From Acinetobacter oleivorans DR1 (GTDB lineage: Bacteria > Pseudomonadota > Gammaproteobacteria > Pseudomonadales > Moraxellaceae): 64,000 nucleotides of DNA. Of this stretch, positions 41,998 through 51,871 are shown piece by piece. The stretch is from assembly GCF_000196795.1 (NCBI RefSeq), contig NC_014259.1, forward strand, positions 2,666,001 through 2,730,000. The letters are read 5' to 3'. The notes below the pieces were generated by a model. That model was given only the letters and a program-made list of their open reading frames with translations, made no database searches and was not told where the DNA came from. A program made the position numbers and the translations under genes. Every line of letters begins with the position of its first letter. Position 1 is the stretch's first letter.

Positions 41998-42895
41998 AAT
42001 TGAAAGCTGGCTTAAATCCAGACCAACCACACAGGCTGTAAACTCGTTACAAGAACTTAGGGAGCAAGTAAACAAAGACATTATTGATCAGCAAGGCATT
42101 CAACAAGATGCAAGCTATCAACAAAGTTTTTATGTTGCTGTTTCAGATGGTGCTGAAATTGAAGTTCGTGTTTATGTTCCCTATTCACTCGAAAACACTG
42201 AGCAATGGCCTGCTTTAGTTTTTGCTCATGGTGGAGGCTGGTGTCTGGGAAGTTTAGATGCATGGAACCGCACTTGTCGGCTGTTAGCAGAAACCACTCA
42301 ACTGGTTGTGTTTTCTGTGGACTATCGATTGGCTCCAGAGTTTAAGTTTCCAACTCCTCTAAATGATTTTTTTACGACATTACGCTATATCCATGAGAAT
42401 GCTTCACTATTTGGAATTGACTCAAACCGTATAGCTGTAGGTGGAGATAGTGCGGGCGCAAACATAGCGGCCGCTGCATGTCTAATGGCAAAACAACATC
42501 CGGAAATTAAGGTGAGCCATCAACTTCTTTTCTACCCAGCTTTAGATGCCACGATGAGTAGCAAATCTTATGACCAATACGCCGAAGGTTATGGTTTGGA
42601 GTCATCCACAATGGTTTATTGTTGGGATCAATATGTGCAAGATGAAAGTGAAAAACAGAATGAACTTGTAAGTCCGTTACTCGCTCAGTCTTTAGATGGA
42701 CTGCCAGATGCAACGATTTTTGTTTGTGAATATGACCCTGTTCGAGATGATGGCGAAAGATATGCTCAAAAATTGTGGGATGCTGGCATTCAGGTGAACT
42801 TTCATTTGTTAGAAGGGATGATTCACGGCGTGATTCACATGCCGGCAATTAGCCCCGAGGAAGTAAAATCGATCTATCATAAAGTTCGTATATAG
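41981..42895 (+). CDS. HSL-family alpha/beta hydrolase (carboxylesterase)
   Basis: 304 residues. Hormone-sensitive-lipase family motifs are HGGGWCLGS (oxyanion hole), VGGDSAGANIAAA (Ser nucleophile), EYDPVRDDGERYA (Asp) and GMIHGVIHM (His). An esterase acting on small acyl esters is likely. The ATG at 41981 is preferred over the GTG just before it. Last gene of the operon. Confidence 0.9.
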   Translation: MPLLAEIESWLKSRPTTQAVNSLQELREQVNKDIIDQQGIQQDASYQQSFYVAVSDGAEIEVRVYVPYSLENTEQWPALVFAHGGGWCLGSLDAWNRTCRLLAETTQLVVFSVDYRLAPEFKFPTPLNDFFTTLRYIHENASLFGIDSNRIAVGGDSAGANIAAAACLMAKQHPEIKVSHQLLFYPALDATMSSKSYDQYAEGYGLESSTMVYCWDQYVQDESEKQNELVSPLLAQSLDGLPDATIFVCEYDPVRDDGERYAQKLWDAGIQVNFHLLEGMIHGVIHMPAISPEEVKSIYHKVRI

Positions 42896-42930
42896 ATAGA
42901 TTCGTTTTTATTATTCAGACATATTACGTA

Positions 42931-42980
42931 GTTGAGCCACTCTTCAAAATTGTTTAATTAAACTTTTGGAGTGGCCCAAC
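42931..42980. terminator. Bidirectional terminator-like hairpin
   Basis: GTTG-a-GCCACTC and GAGTGGC-c-CAAC form a long stem, with a nested GTTTAATTAAAC palindrome at the tip. It lies between the convergent esterase and PAP2 genes and can serve both. Confidence 0.65.
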
Positions 42981-43018
42981 TTACTTTTAACTATGGATAT
43001 GGGTTATCCAAGTTCCGC

Positions 43019-44965
43019 TTATGACACCGTAAACTTAACGCTATTATTTTGATAAATTGGCGTAATATCCTTGCCATTGAGTGTCACTTTTTTATAGGTG
43101 CCTTGGACTTTTTTAGCCGATAACACCGTATAAGTTCCCGCCGCTAAATTGTCTTTTGTGACGAGCTGCAATGTTCCATTTAAGGTCAGCGTATTTGCCA
43201 CCTGAACGGCTGGAAGTACATTCGATTTAAACGTGATGTTAAATGTCGTTCCTGCAAGCTGAGTTAAATTACCCGCAATAGTAACTGTTTTAGCTGAGTT
43301 GGTTTTTAATAGGCTATTTTCACGCATATAAATATCGCCTTGACCTGCACCATGCTCAGACAATATTTCTAAACCACCCTGTTTTAAATCAATTCCGCCA
43401 GTAAACGAGTTATTTCCTGTCAGTGCTAAAGTTCCTGTACCTGATTTGGTCAGTTTCCCAGCACCCGTAATATCATTACTCCACTGATCATATTGATTAA
43501 AGCCACCTAAACTCGCATCCATGGTCAAATTAACATCGCCATCAAAACTGCCATAACCTGCACCCGCTCTAAACAGGTTTAAACGGCCATAACCTTCAAT
43601 GTCATCCATGACTGGATAACCCGAAGCAAGTGCAGTCGATTTCAAAACCACACGGCGCTGATCGGCAGTTAAATAAGGCAGTCGAGTTTCCAATAAAACT
43701 TCTGCACCTTTAGGAACTGTTGCTATTTTTGTTTTATCGCCAATTTGGTTAAAACCATAGGTCATCCAGTGATTAACCTGCTGTTTTAATTTTTCAAGAT
43801 CGGCAAAACGGTCATTCGCGTCATAACGTGTTTTGGCCAAGCTATAAAATGATTCAAACGTTGAGCTATTGGTCTCTTTCATGAGCTGTGTTTGAGCTTG
43901 TAAATAAGCTTCTTTTCGTTGCTCTACAGTCATAGCATTTAAGTTGGCAACATCTGCGGCAATCGACTGAAGACGTCCGCCAATCACGTCCATCGCTGAA
44001 TGCATGCCCGCAATAATACGTGAATCACCAAGGTCCATACCGCGAGCAATCAATTCCTGATAACGCTGAGGCACTAAATACGCCATCGCAATTGCATTTC
44101 GACCAGCTTCGGCGGTGTGCCCACTTGGAAAACCACCGTCAGTTGCAGGTGTACTACTTTTAGCAGATTCTAAACTAGGTACAACAATGACTTCAGAACT
44201 CCAGCGCCACGGACGAGCATATTTATAAAAACGCTTTGCTGACTCTGTCGATGAGTTATTCCCCATCGCTTGAACAAACTCAACGACTTTTCCAAAGTTG
44301 GCATTGCCATCGGCCGTGGTTAGTCCACTATTATTGCCTTTGTCATCGTATTTTACTTGTGCAGCATCGGCTGGCACTGAATTGATTGTGGTGGTCTGCC
44401 CAGTGAGTTTTCTCCAAGGATCGGTTAATGCTCCCATCCCTGTCGTTACACTATAGCTTTTTCCGCGCCTATCATCTAAATAGGCTCGGATAGCTTCTTC
44501 GTCTGTACGCTTATGCGTGGTTTGAATTGAATAATTAATGTTGTAGTTCAATACATCTATATTCTTTTTTGTACCGTCCGTACTGTCGCCCGGTAAACCT
44601 GTCCAGTTTGATGCGACTACTGCCGGAAAACCATCTCTTGCCTCAGCAGATTGGCCTGCATCGACAAATAAACTCGAAGGCGTCCATACATCTAAAAAGC
44701 CGCTCAGCACACGTACGCCAGCATTTGTTTCAACCGTGGCATATCTTGCATCACCACGTTGATTGGTCGTCCACGAATCTACAATGGTGGTGATATTCGA
44801 TGGAACTGGAGCAGTATCTTCAAAGCCTACACCCTTGGGCGCTGCGGGTATTTCTTGGTTTGCTGCCGAATTATCATCTGAACTATTACTGTCATTACAC
44901 CCCGTAAAAAAGACCGAACAAGAAATAAGAGAAAGTAAAAGTGTATTTATTTTAAAGCTTGACAT
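43019..44965 (-). CDS. PAP2-family acid phosphatase lipoprotein with autotransporter-type repeat
   Basis: 648 residues. A lipoprotein signal ends in FFTGC (Cys22). The PAP2 active-site motifs are KRFYKYARP, PSGHTAE, and SRIIAGMHSAMDVIGG (SR-x5-H-x3-D). After about residue 500 comes a beta-helical tail with the autotransporter-associated repeat (GAGKLTKSGTGTLALTGNNSFTGGIDLKQGGLEI). No outer-membrane barrel follows. It is likely an envelope-anchored, secreted phosphatase. The same combination of PAP2 and PATR-type repeat is uncommon. Its 3' end has a remnant copy at 38402-38426. Confidence 0.85.
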   Translation of the reverse strand: MSSFKINTLLLSLISCSVFFTGCNDSNSSDDNSAANQEIPAAPKGVGFEDTAPVPSNITTIVDSWTTNQRGDARYATVETNAGVRVLSGFLDVWTPSSLFVDAGQSAEARDGFPAVVASNWTGLPGDSTDGTKKNIDVLNYNINYSIQTTHKRTDEEAIRAYLDDRRGKSYSVTTGMGALTDPWRKLTGQTTTINSVPADAAQVKYDDKGNNSGLTTADGNANFGKVVEFVQAMGNNSSTESAKRFYKYARPWRWSSEVIVVPSLESAKSSTPATDGGFPSGHTAEAGRNAIAMAYLVPQRYQELIARGMDLGDSRIIAGMHSAMDVIGGRLQSIAADVANLNAMTVEQRKEAYLQAQTQLMKETNSSTFESFYSLAKTRYDANDRFADLEKLKQQVNHWMTYGFNQIGDKTKIATVPKGAEVLLETRLPYLTADQRRVVLKSTALASGYPVMDDIEGYGRLNLFRAGAGYGSFDGDVNLTMDASLGGFNQYDQWSNDITGAGKLTKSGTGTLALTGNNSFTGGIDLKQGGLEILSEHGAGQGDIYMRENSLLKTNSAKTVTIAGNLTQLAGTTFNITFKSNVLPAVQVANTLTLNGTLQLVTKDNLAAGTYTVLSAKKVQGTYKKVTLNGKDITPIYQNNSVKFTVS

Positions 44966-45109
44966 GGTGTGATCCGTTTAATAAATATCCATATCTTTCA
45001 TCATGAATGTTTAGCTGTTATTACATATTTGAAATTAATTTAAATTTTTCTAAACAATGCTAACTCTCTTTTTACTTTCTATACTTAACTGCTGAAATAG
45101 TTGTTTTGC

Positions 45110-46483
45110 CTATTTTTTGAAGTAGGCAATCTGTTTTAAGAAGTCATTTAACGGCATCGGACATCCCCATAAATAGCCTTGAAACTCAGTGCATCCATTA
45201 TTTTTAAAAGCACTAAATTGTTCAGTCGTTTCAATGCCTTCGACTAAAACTCGAAGGTTTAAATCTAGTCCAATTTTAATAATGCCAGTTACGAGTTTAT
45301 TGCTACGTTTATCATCCAAAGCTGCCTGTACAAAGCTACGATCAATTTTGATTTGGCTGATGGGCATTTTCTGTAAATAGCTTAAAGATGAATAACCTGT
45401 ACCAAAATCATCAAGGGAAAGCTGAATTCCATTTTTTGACAGGAAATGCATTTTTTCGATCATGCTTACACAATTATTTAAAGCAATATTTTCAGTGATT
45501 TCTAAAATGAGCCGCGATGGATTTATCTGATATTTTTGAACCATTCCAATCACGGTTTGCTCAAAGGTAGCTTGCATAAAATGATCAGCACTAATATTGA
45601 TTGAAAGCGTAAGATCTTTGGTCTCGGCTTTTTTGCTCCAGTCTTGTAAAACTTTGCAGCCTTGAGCTAACACCCACTCCCCAATCTCTGGCATTAATCC
45701 AAATGTTTCAGCCGCTGGAATGAAATCTTTTGTAGGCACATAACCTAAAGTAGGATGATGCCATCTTAATAAAGCTTCTGCGCCAATCAACGTTTCAGAT
45801 GAATTGATTTGTGGCTGATAAAAAAGCTCAAATTGTTGTTTAGCAAGAGCTAAGCGTAAGTCTTTCACCATGCTGTTTTCTATTTGTATCTCTAATTGCA
45901 TGGTATAAATTGAAATACAAATCATTAATGTGGCAGCACAAGTTGCAATCCATCCGCCATGATTACGAATATCTTCAGATAGCGGTATAGCACTCTCAAG
46001 ATTAAAAGAGCTTCCACTAAAAAATATAAAACACCCAATCGACAATAAAATTAAAATGAATTGTAAATAGCTTGGCTCTCTGCGGTAATTCAAATACCCC
46101 AATATCGCTCCAGCGGGTAAAAATAAATGAGCTACCTGTGGACGATCAACGGTAGCTATATCAAAAAATAGGCAGAATACCACTGGAAAAACCAGCAGTA
46201 CGACTTGTGAAAGAAGAATACCGGCTGAAATTCGATTTATATAAATAAGAAAAAGGCTAAATATGGAGATCAATGTAAAAAAGATATCCATGTAAACAAT
46301 CAACCACATTTGTGCAAATGCAAAATATATGGTCCAGAACAAGCAAAAAATGATGCAAATAAAGATATTTGCTTTGGCTGCAATTGTAAGCTGCTGATCC
46401 TTTACGCTGCGGTAATTTTTCTTGTGTTTCTTAAAAAAAGACGAAGCGAACATAAATAAATCAACCATAAAATATTTCTTCAT
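45110..46483 (-). CDS. Membrane-bound EAL-domain c-di-GMP phosphodiesterase
   Basis: 457 residues. An N-terminal half with about six transmembrane helices (MASE-like sensor region) is followed by an EAL domain from about 205. Catalytic landmarks are intact: GAEALLRWHHP, NISADHF, EITENIA, LDDFGTGYSSLSYL, KIDRSFV, VEGIET and QGYLWGCPMP. There is no GGDEF domain, so it should be a dedicated c-di-GMP phosphodiesterase. Monocistronic. Confidence 0.9.
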   Translation of the reverse strand: MKKYFMVDLFMFASSFFKKHKKNYRSVKDQQLTIAAKANIFICIIFCLFWTIYFAFAQMWLIVYMDIFFTLISIFSLFLIYINRISAGILLSQVVLLVFPVVFCLFFDIATVDRPQVAHLFLPAGAILGYLNYRREPSYLQFILILLSIGCFIFFSGSSFNLESAIPLSEDIRNHGGWIATCAATLMICISIYTMQLEIQIENSMVKDLRLALAKQQFELFYQPQINSSETLIGAEALLRWHHPTLGYVPTKDFIPAAETFGLMPEIGEWVLAQGCKVLQDWSKKAETKDLTLSINISADHFMQATFEQTVIGMVQKYQINPSRLILEITENIALNNCVSMIEKMHFLSKNGIQLSLDDFGTGYSSLSYLQKMPISQIKIDRSFVQAALDDKRSNKLVTGIIKIGLDLNLRVLVEGIETTEQFSAFKNNGCTEFQGYLWGCPMPLNDFLKQIAYFKK

Positions 46484-46849
46484 AGACCCCCATCTGGATC
46501 ATTGATACCCCACTTCAAGATTCACTAATAAAACAAAATGTTTTATTCCTTGTTATTTATACGACTCATCTTGAGAACGTTGTTGTTTTATCGTGGTGGT
46601 ATAGTTTGGTTGTTTAATTGAACGATGTTGCTTATCAAACACCTTATAATTTTAAAGGATCATCCCCTAACGATACATGTGTCTGCGACTAAGGTACAGG
46701 CTCTAAATAGCGAAAAATTAGAACATTATTGTTTCTAGAATATATTGTCCCAATGATTGATATTAATAATAATTATCATTACTATTTAAGAATAATTTAA
46801 ATGTGTGTTTAATTGCGCTACTCAGTGCCAATTTGTGGACTTCACTGCT
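46484..46849. other. Intergenic region between EAL gene and fecI
   Basis: No clear gene. The right part holds a Fur-box-like sequence (46759-46780) and the fecI promoter. The left part is mixed-composition sequence with no recognised signal. Confidence 0.5.
46759..46780. promoter_or_regulatory. Fur box upstream of the sigma/anti-sigma/receptor operon
   Basis: GATATTAATAATAATTATCATT, an imperfect GATAAT-type repeat array close to the Fur consensus, about 70 bp before the fecI start. Confidence 0.65.
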
Positions 46850-47356
46850 ATGAACCTCGATGTAGACAAACAGGTATGGTTTAGCCAAATTTACCGTTCT
46901 CAGCAAACTACGCTTTTATCATGGTTTAAACACAAACTTCAGCACCATCATCAATCTGAAGACCTAAGCCAGGAAGTGTTTTATCGTGCTTTAAAAAGTG
47001 AATATTGTTTTCAAAAAATTAAGGAACCACAGGCATGGCTTATGGGCATCGCCAAACATGTCATGATTGACTATTGGCGTCGTCAACATATTGAAAACCT
47101 CTATCTAGACGCCCTACAGCATCTTCCAGAAGAATATTATCCCTCCGCTGAACATGAAGTTTATATTCAAGAAACTTTATATCAGGTCCATTTAATATTA
47201 GAAAAACTGCCTACCCGCACAGCTCAGGTCTTTTTAATGTCTCAACTAGATGGCATGACTTATCGAGAAATTAGTGAAAAAATGAATATTTCTGAAGCCA
47301 CTGTGAAAAGAGATATGAAACAAGCTTTTTTAGCTTGTATAGACCTCTATAATTAA
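46850..47356 (+). CDS. FecI-like ECF sigma factor
   Basis: 168 residues from the ATG at 46850; an upstream in-frame GTG (46805) is possible. Region 2: LLSWFKHKLQHHHQSEDLSQEVFYRAL and PQAWLMGIAKHVMIDYWRRQHIE. Region 4: LEKLPTRTAQVFLMSQLDGMTYREISEKMNISEATVKRDMKQAFLACI. First of a fecI-fecR-receptor series behind a Fur box, the classical arrangement of cell-surface signalling for iron uptake. Confidence 0.9.
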   Translation: MNLDVDKQVWFSQIYRSQQTTLLSWFKHKLQHHHQSEDLSQEVFYRALKSEYCFQKIKEPQAWLMGIAKHVMIDYWRRQHIENLYLDALQHLPEEYYPSAEHEVYIQETLYQVHLILEKLPTRTAQVFLMSQLDGMTYREISEKMNISEATVKRDMKQAFLACIDLYN

Positions 47357-47386
47357 CCCTGTTAGCTGCGCTTAACTTGTTACCTT

Positions 47387-48343
47387 ATGTCAGATATTAC
47401 TAAAATCCCTCCTCATGTTTTAGATGCGGCCGCAGACTGGTTGGTACTCTTACATTCGGGTGAAATGACAGCGTTACAGCAACAACAATTTGAGGAATGG
47501 AAAACTGAAAAACAAGAACACCAGCTAGCACTCCAGCAAATGGAAAAATTCAGCCATGGTTTATCAAACCTTGCAGGTAACTTCCCTTCCGAAGCTTTAG
47601 TTCAGTCTAATAAAAAATTTAATATTGCTGCAAAACGCAATATGCTGTTAAGCCTTTCAGGTTTAATGTTCGTTGGTTTGTCTGCCTATTTCATACCTTG
47701 GGAAAAATGGCAGTCGGATTACCACACCAAAGTGGGTGAAATTAAAAAAGTAGCGCTAAAGGATGGCTCACAACTGATTATGGCCAGTGATTGCTATGTC
47801 GATGTAAATTTCACGCAAGAGACACGTCAGATAAAACTGATTGATGGAGAAATTTATATTGAAACGGCAAAGGATGCTCAACATCGACCATTTATTGTCG
47901 AAACCAAGAATGGTTCAGTAGAAGCCTTAGGTACTCAATTTACGGTTCGCCAAGAAAATAGCGAACAGACCAAAGTCAAAGTCTATAAACATGCGGTCGC
48001 AATTGAACCCGAGAACTCATCTAAACGGCAAATATTAAAACAAGGCCAGCGTGCTTTTTTTGACGAAAAATATATTTCAAAGTCTCTTCCTCTCGATAAT
48101 GATCAACCGTATTGGACCCAACAACTTTTGGTTGTAGATCAATGGCCACTTCAAAAAGTGCTGGATGAGCTATTTCGTTATAAAAAAGGAAGCTACCATC
48201 TCGATGCGGAATTAAAAAATATAAAAATTTCGGGCGTATTTTCTCTAAAAAATCCTGAGCAAAGCTTAGAAACTTTAGCCTATAGCCATCAACTTGAACT
48301 GAATTATTACAGTCCCTATTTGTTAAATATTAAAAAAAGATAA
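47387..48343 (+). CDS. FecR-like transmembrane anti-sigma regulator
   Basis: 318 residues. A cytoplasmic N-terminal domain (AADWLVLLHSGEMTALQQQQFEEWK) precedes one membrane span (NMLLSLSGLMFVGLSAYFIPW) and the periplasmic FecR domain (GEIKKVALKDGSQLIMASDCYVDVNF, LIDGEIYIETA, PFIVETKNGSVEALGTQFTV). It would receive the signal from the STN domain of the receptor and control the sigma factor. Confidence 0.92.
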   Translation: MSDITKIPPHVLDAAADWLVLLHSGEMTALQQQQFEEWKTEKQEHQLALQQMEKFSHGLSNLAGNFPSEALVQSNKKFNIAAKRNMLLSLSGLMFVGLSAYFIPWEKWQSDYHTKVGEIKKVALKDGSQLIMASDCYVDVNFTQETRQIKLIDGEIYIETAKDAQHRPFIVETKNGSVEALGTQFTVRQENSEQTKVKVYKHAVAIEPENSSKRQILKQGQRAFFDEKYISKSLPLDNDQPYWTQQLLVVDQWPLQKVLDELFRYKKGSYHLDAELKNIKISGVFSLKNPEQSLETLAYSHQLELNYYSPYLLNIKKR

Positions 48344-48411
48344 AAAAATGTGACCCTTTTTTTGATCTGGTTCGACTTATAGAGAAATACACTCCCTGTC
48401 GAGAAGACCAC

Positions 48412-50955
48412 ATGAAGGATTATCAAGCAAAAAGTAAATTGGCTTTGGCTATACGTGCAGTGCTATGGAGTACGCCATTGGTGGTCACGGCGCTTACCTC
48501 AACTTCTATTTACGCTGCGCAAACTTATAGTATTTCAATTCGCCAGAGCACGCTTGATCAGGCCATTAAACAACTGGCGATTCAAACAGGCACAACCATT
48601 AGCTACGATAATGCCAGTCTTTCAAAAACAAAAAGCAAAGCGCTTCAAGGCAATTACGCTGTTGAAGATGCTTTAAGTCTGTTATTACAAAACCATCCAT
48701 TTGAAGCCGTTAAAGTCAACAATGGTGGTTACAGCATCCGAGTGAAGGCTCCACCCGCTCCAATTGAACCCAAAGTTTTCCAGTTAGAAGCCATTAAAAC
48801 AAAAGCAAATAACAATAATGAATTTGATACGGCAGGCAGTGAAACAGGTACGGCGCATTTAGCAACAATTCATGTTAATGCTGATCATGGTGAAAATTTA
48901 ACAACCGAAGGTTCAGGTTTATATACAGCGAAGGCGACCACCGCTTCTAATGGCTTAGCTTTAAGTTTGCGAGAAACACCTCAGCTGGTCAGTGTAATCA
49001 CCAACCAACAAATGAAAGACCAGAACCTCACCCAATTAACCGATGTTGTCAGTCAAGCAGCAGGACTCTCTATTAAACAAGGCGGCAATATTGGTAGTGA
49101 TAATTCACCTATTTACGCTCGCGGCAAAGAAGTAGATAGCTATTTACTCGATGGCGTGAAGCTCATGAGTTCATATGCAAGTATTTTCCAAAGTCAGGAC
49201 ATGGCTTTATTTGACCGAGTCGAGGTCGTGCGCGGTGCAAATGGCTTAATGACAGGTGCTGGCAGTGCAAGCGCAAGTATTAATCTGGTCCGAAAAAAAC
49301 CATTACAAGACTTTAAGGCTTCGGTGAGTGCTGACATTGGTTCATGGGATTCTTACCGTACCGATATTGATGTTTCTACCCCCCTTAATGAATCAGGAAG
49401 TATTCGTGGCCGTACCCTTTTTGCCTACCAAAAGTCAGACTCTTATATCGACCGCTACAATGAAGAACGTAAAGTTGCTTATGCAGTCGTAGAAGCTGAT
49501 TTAACAGACCAAACCAAAGCAAGTTTAGGTGCAAGTTACCAGCAAATTGATTTGACTGGTGTGGCTAGAGGTGGTTTACCAAGCTTTTATACAGATGGCA
49601 CACTCATTAATTGGTCCCGTTCAGATTCAGCGGCAGCAAGTTGGACGGGTTCAGACCGCTCAACGACATCTTACTTTGCCGACATTGAACACCAGTTTAA
49701 TGATCGCTGGAAATTAAAAGGTGTAGTATCTAGAACCATTACCGATTCTGATGAAATTGTAGGTTATACCTACTCAAGTAAAGGGATCGATAAAGCTACT
49801 GGTAGCGGGGCGATGTTATATGCAACCCGTTGGGATTATCGTCCTACTCAAGACTTGTTCAATTTAACTTTGAATGGTTCATTTGATTTGTTTAATCAAA
49901 CTCATGACGTGGTGTTAGGCACGACTTACACAAAAAGTAAAAATAAACGTCCCACCTATTCTGGCTGGAATAACTCAGTTGACGGCAAAATGACATGGGA
50001 TGGAACTCTAAAAAATATTTTTGCTTGGGATGGTAGTACACCTAACCGGCCCGAAACAAAAATAGATGGTTGGTACAGTGGAGATGATCGTAGCCAATCT
50101 ATTTTTGGTGCTGTTCGTCTTAAAGCAACCGACAATCTTGCAGTCATTTTAGGCACTCGAATTGAAGACTGGGAACGCGTAACTGGCAACCATTCAGATG
50201 CTGATAATAAGACCACCTACACAACACAAGAAGAAAGTGGCAAGGTGATTCCTTATGTGGGCATTACCTATGATTTCACTGACAATTGGACTGCTTACGC
50301 AAGCTACACCAATATTTTTTCACCACAAGATAAGAAAGCCGTTACAGGCGAATACATAGACCCATTAATAGGCAATAGTACCGAGCTGGGTATTAAGGGT
50401 GAGTTTTTTGATAATCAGTTAAATGTTGGCGCTGCTATTTATGAAACTAAAGAGGACAATACAGCAATTGCATTAGCAGATGTATTTGCCCCAGATGGTT
50501 CACAAGCCTATCGAACAGAATCTGGCACCAAAAGCCGCGGCTTTGAAATTGAAGCGACAGGTAAGTTGACTGATTTATGGCAAGTTTCCACAAGCTTTAG
50601 CCGTAACTTATCAAAAGATAGCCAAGACAACCGATTAAATACCGGTGTGCCAAATAACACAGCCAAACTGTTTACGACCTACACACTGCCTTATCTTGAT
50701 GAAGCCCTGACCATTGGTGGCGGTGTTCGTTGGCAAAGCGAAATTTATGAAAAAAATGCGGTCTCTACAACGGGTAGATTCACTCAAGAAAGTTACGCTT
50801 TGGTCGACTTAATGGCACGTTATAAGGTCAACAATAATCTAATGCTCAACTTTAATGTTAATAACTTATTTAATGAGAAATACCATTTAGCCACCACAAA
50901 TAGCTATTACGGCGCTCCGACTAATTTCCGAGTGGGTGTGAAATATGAATGGTAA
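48412..50955 (+). CDS. TonB-dependent siderophore receptor with STN signalling domain
   Basis: 847 residues. A signal peptide is followed by the STN domain (about 37-108, YSISIRQSTLDQAIKQLAIQTGTTISYDN), then the plug (RETPQLVSVITNQQMKDQNLTQLTDVVSQ...DRVEVVRGANGLMTGAGSASASINLVRKKP). The 22-strand barrel ends in FRVGVKYEW with a terminal aromatic residue. It is of the FpvA/FhuE/FecA transducer class. The siderophore is not identifiable. It completes the fecI-fecR-receptor set. Confidence 0.93.
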   Translation: MKDYQAKSKLALAIRAVLWSTPLVVTALTSTSIYAAQTYSISIRQSTLDQAIKQLAIQTGTTISYDNASLSKTKSKALQGNYAVEDALSLLLQNHPFEAVKVNNGGYSIRVKAPPAPIEPKVFQLEAIKTKANNNNEFDTAGSETGTAHLATIHVNADHGENLTTEGSGLYTAKATTASNGLALSLRETPQLVSVITNQQMKDQNLTQLTDVVSQAAGLSIKQGGNIGSDNSPIYARGKEVDSYLLDGVKLMSSYASIFQSQDMALFDRVEVVRGANGLMTGAGSASASINLVRKKPLQDFKASVSADIGSWDSYRTDIDVSTPLNESGSIRGRTLFAYQKSDSYIDRYNEERKVAYAVVEADLTDQTKASLGASYQQIDLTGVARGGLPSFYTDGTLINWSRSDSAAASWTGSDRSTTSYFADIEHQFNDRWKLKGVVSRTITDSDEIVGYTYSSKGIDKATGSGAMLYATRWDYRPTQDLFNLTLNGSFDLFNQTHDVVLGTTYTKSKNKRPTYSGWNNSVDGKMTWDGTLKNIFAWDGSTPNRPETKIDGWYSGDDRSQSIFGAVRLKATDNLAVILGTRIEDWERVTGNHSDADNKTTYTTQEESGKVIPYVGITYDFTDNWTAYASYTNIFSPQDKKAVTGEYIDPLIGNSTELGIKGEFFDNQLNVGAAIYETKEDNTAIALADVFAPDGSQAYRTESGTKSRGFEIEATGKLTDLWQVSTSFSRNLSKDSQDNRLNTGVPNNTAKLFTTYTLPYLDEALTIGGGVRWQSEIYEKNAVSTTGRFTQESYALVDLMARYKVNNNLMLNFNVNNLFNEKYHLATTNSYYGAPTNFRVGVKYEW

Positions 50956-50979
50956 ATAAATTACTCGTCAATTAAAGAC

Positions 50980-51016
50980 CTTACTTCAGAGGCAAATAAT
51001 GTTCTTCTGAAGTAAG
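50980..51016 (+). terminator. Hairpin after the receptor gene
   Basis: CTTACTTCAGA / TCTGAAGTAAG, an 11-bp perfect stem around 15 bases, 25 bp after the stop. The following T-tract is weak. Confidence 0.6.
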
Positions 51017-51108
51017 ACTAAACTAGCTTAATCAATTGGAATGGAATATTTTTGGCTAAGCTCAGGCTATAATATTAGACATGCTCTATTATTTTATTTA
51101 ATTGTCCT

Positions 51109-51807
51109 ATGAAGAATGCGTTTTCTGACAGCAAACAAATTAGACAAGTGTCTAGTTTCCCTGAACTTGTAAATACAAAGTTCCGAGGAGAGACAAATGC
51201 AATTTGCTGGCACAGAAATTTGGTTGGCGACTTTAAAGAGATTGTGAATAAACTTCATTTAAAAGAAAATATTACAGAGGTTTCTGTTGAAGACCTTTTA
51301 GCGCTACAACTTTCTGAAAAAGGCAATCTGGCAAGAAAAACTATTTTAGAAGATATCGAGCAGTTAACTGATTTCGGCGCATCGCCAGTACTTAACTTAC
51401 TTAAACATTATGAACGCGATGAAGAGCTAGATTTCATTTCAACAGATGTATATTCATTTCATGTTGATCGCTCTCCAGTTGAAACCGATACTTTCTTATG
51501 TACCTATCACGGCGCTGCCAGTGATATTGTTTCCAATGATCAGGTTGAACAAAAAGTTTTAATTCCAGAAATTAGAGAAAAGCTCAAAGAATTACATGAT
51601 GGCCCAGAAGCTGAATTTGAAGCTTTCTTGGCAGAGTATTTCTTTGATTTGCATTATCAACCTAAACCCGCTGCCCAACCTGTAAATTTAGGCACGGGCC
51701 ATATTTGGCGTTTAGCAGTAGATCATCCCACTCAAAAGGTTTTGCCTTGTGTTCATCGAGCCCCTGTTGAAAAAGATGGCGAGTATCGGTTGCTATTGAT
51801 TTGTTAA
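51109..51807 (+). CDS. DUF1826-like protein
   Basis: 232 residues. NAICWHRNLVGDFKEIV near the start, then YSFHVDRSPVETDTFLCTYHGAASDIV and the C-terminal GTGHIWRLAVDHPTQKVLPCVHRAPVEKDGEYRLLLIC. The several conserved His/Cys/Asp residues (FHVDR, YHGA, PCVHRAP) could form a metal or 2-oxoglutarate site. Family call moderately sure, function unknown. Transcribed alone. Confidence 0.7.
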   Translation: MKNAFSDSKQIRQVSSFPELVNTKFRGETNAICWHRNLVGDFKEIVNKLHLKENITEVSVEDLLALQLSEKGNLARKTILEDIEQLTDFGASPVLNLLKHYERDEELDFISTDVYSFHVDRSPVETDTFLCTYHGAASDIVSNDQVEQKVLIPEIREKLKELHDGPEAEFEAFLAEYFFDLHYQPKPAAQPVNLGTGHIWRLAVDHPTQKVLPCVHRAPVEKDGEYRLLLIC

Positions 51808-51871
51808 ATGTTTTGAGCTTAAGGTTGGATGATTAAATTTAATCTCATCCATTTAAAAAGAGTACCAAATA

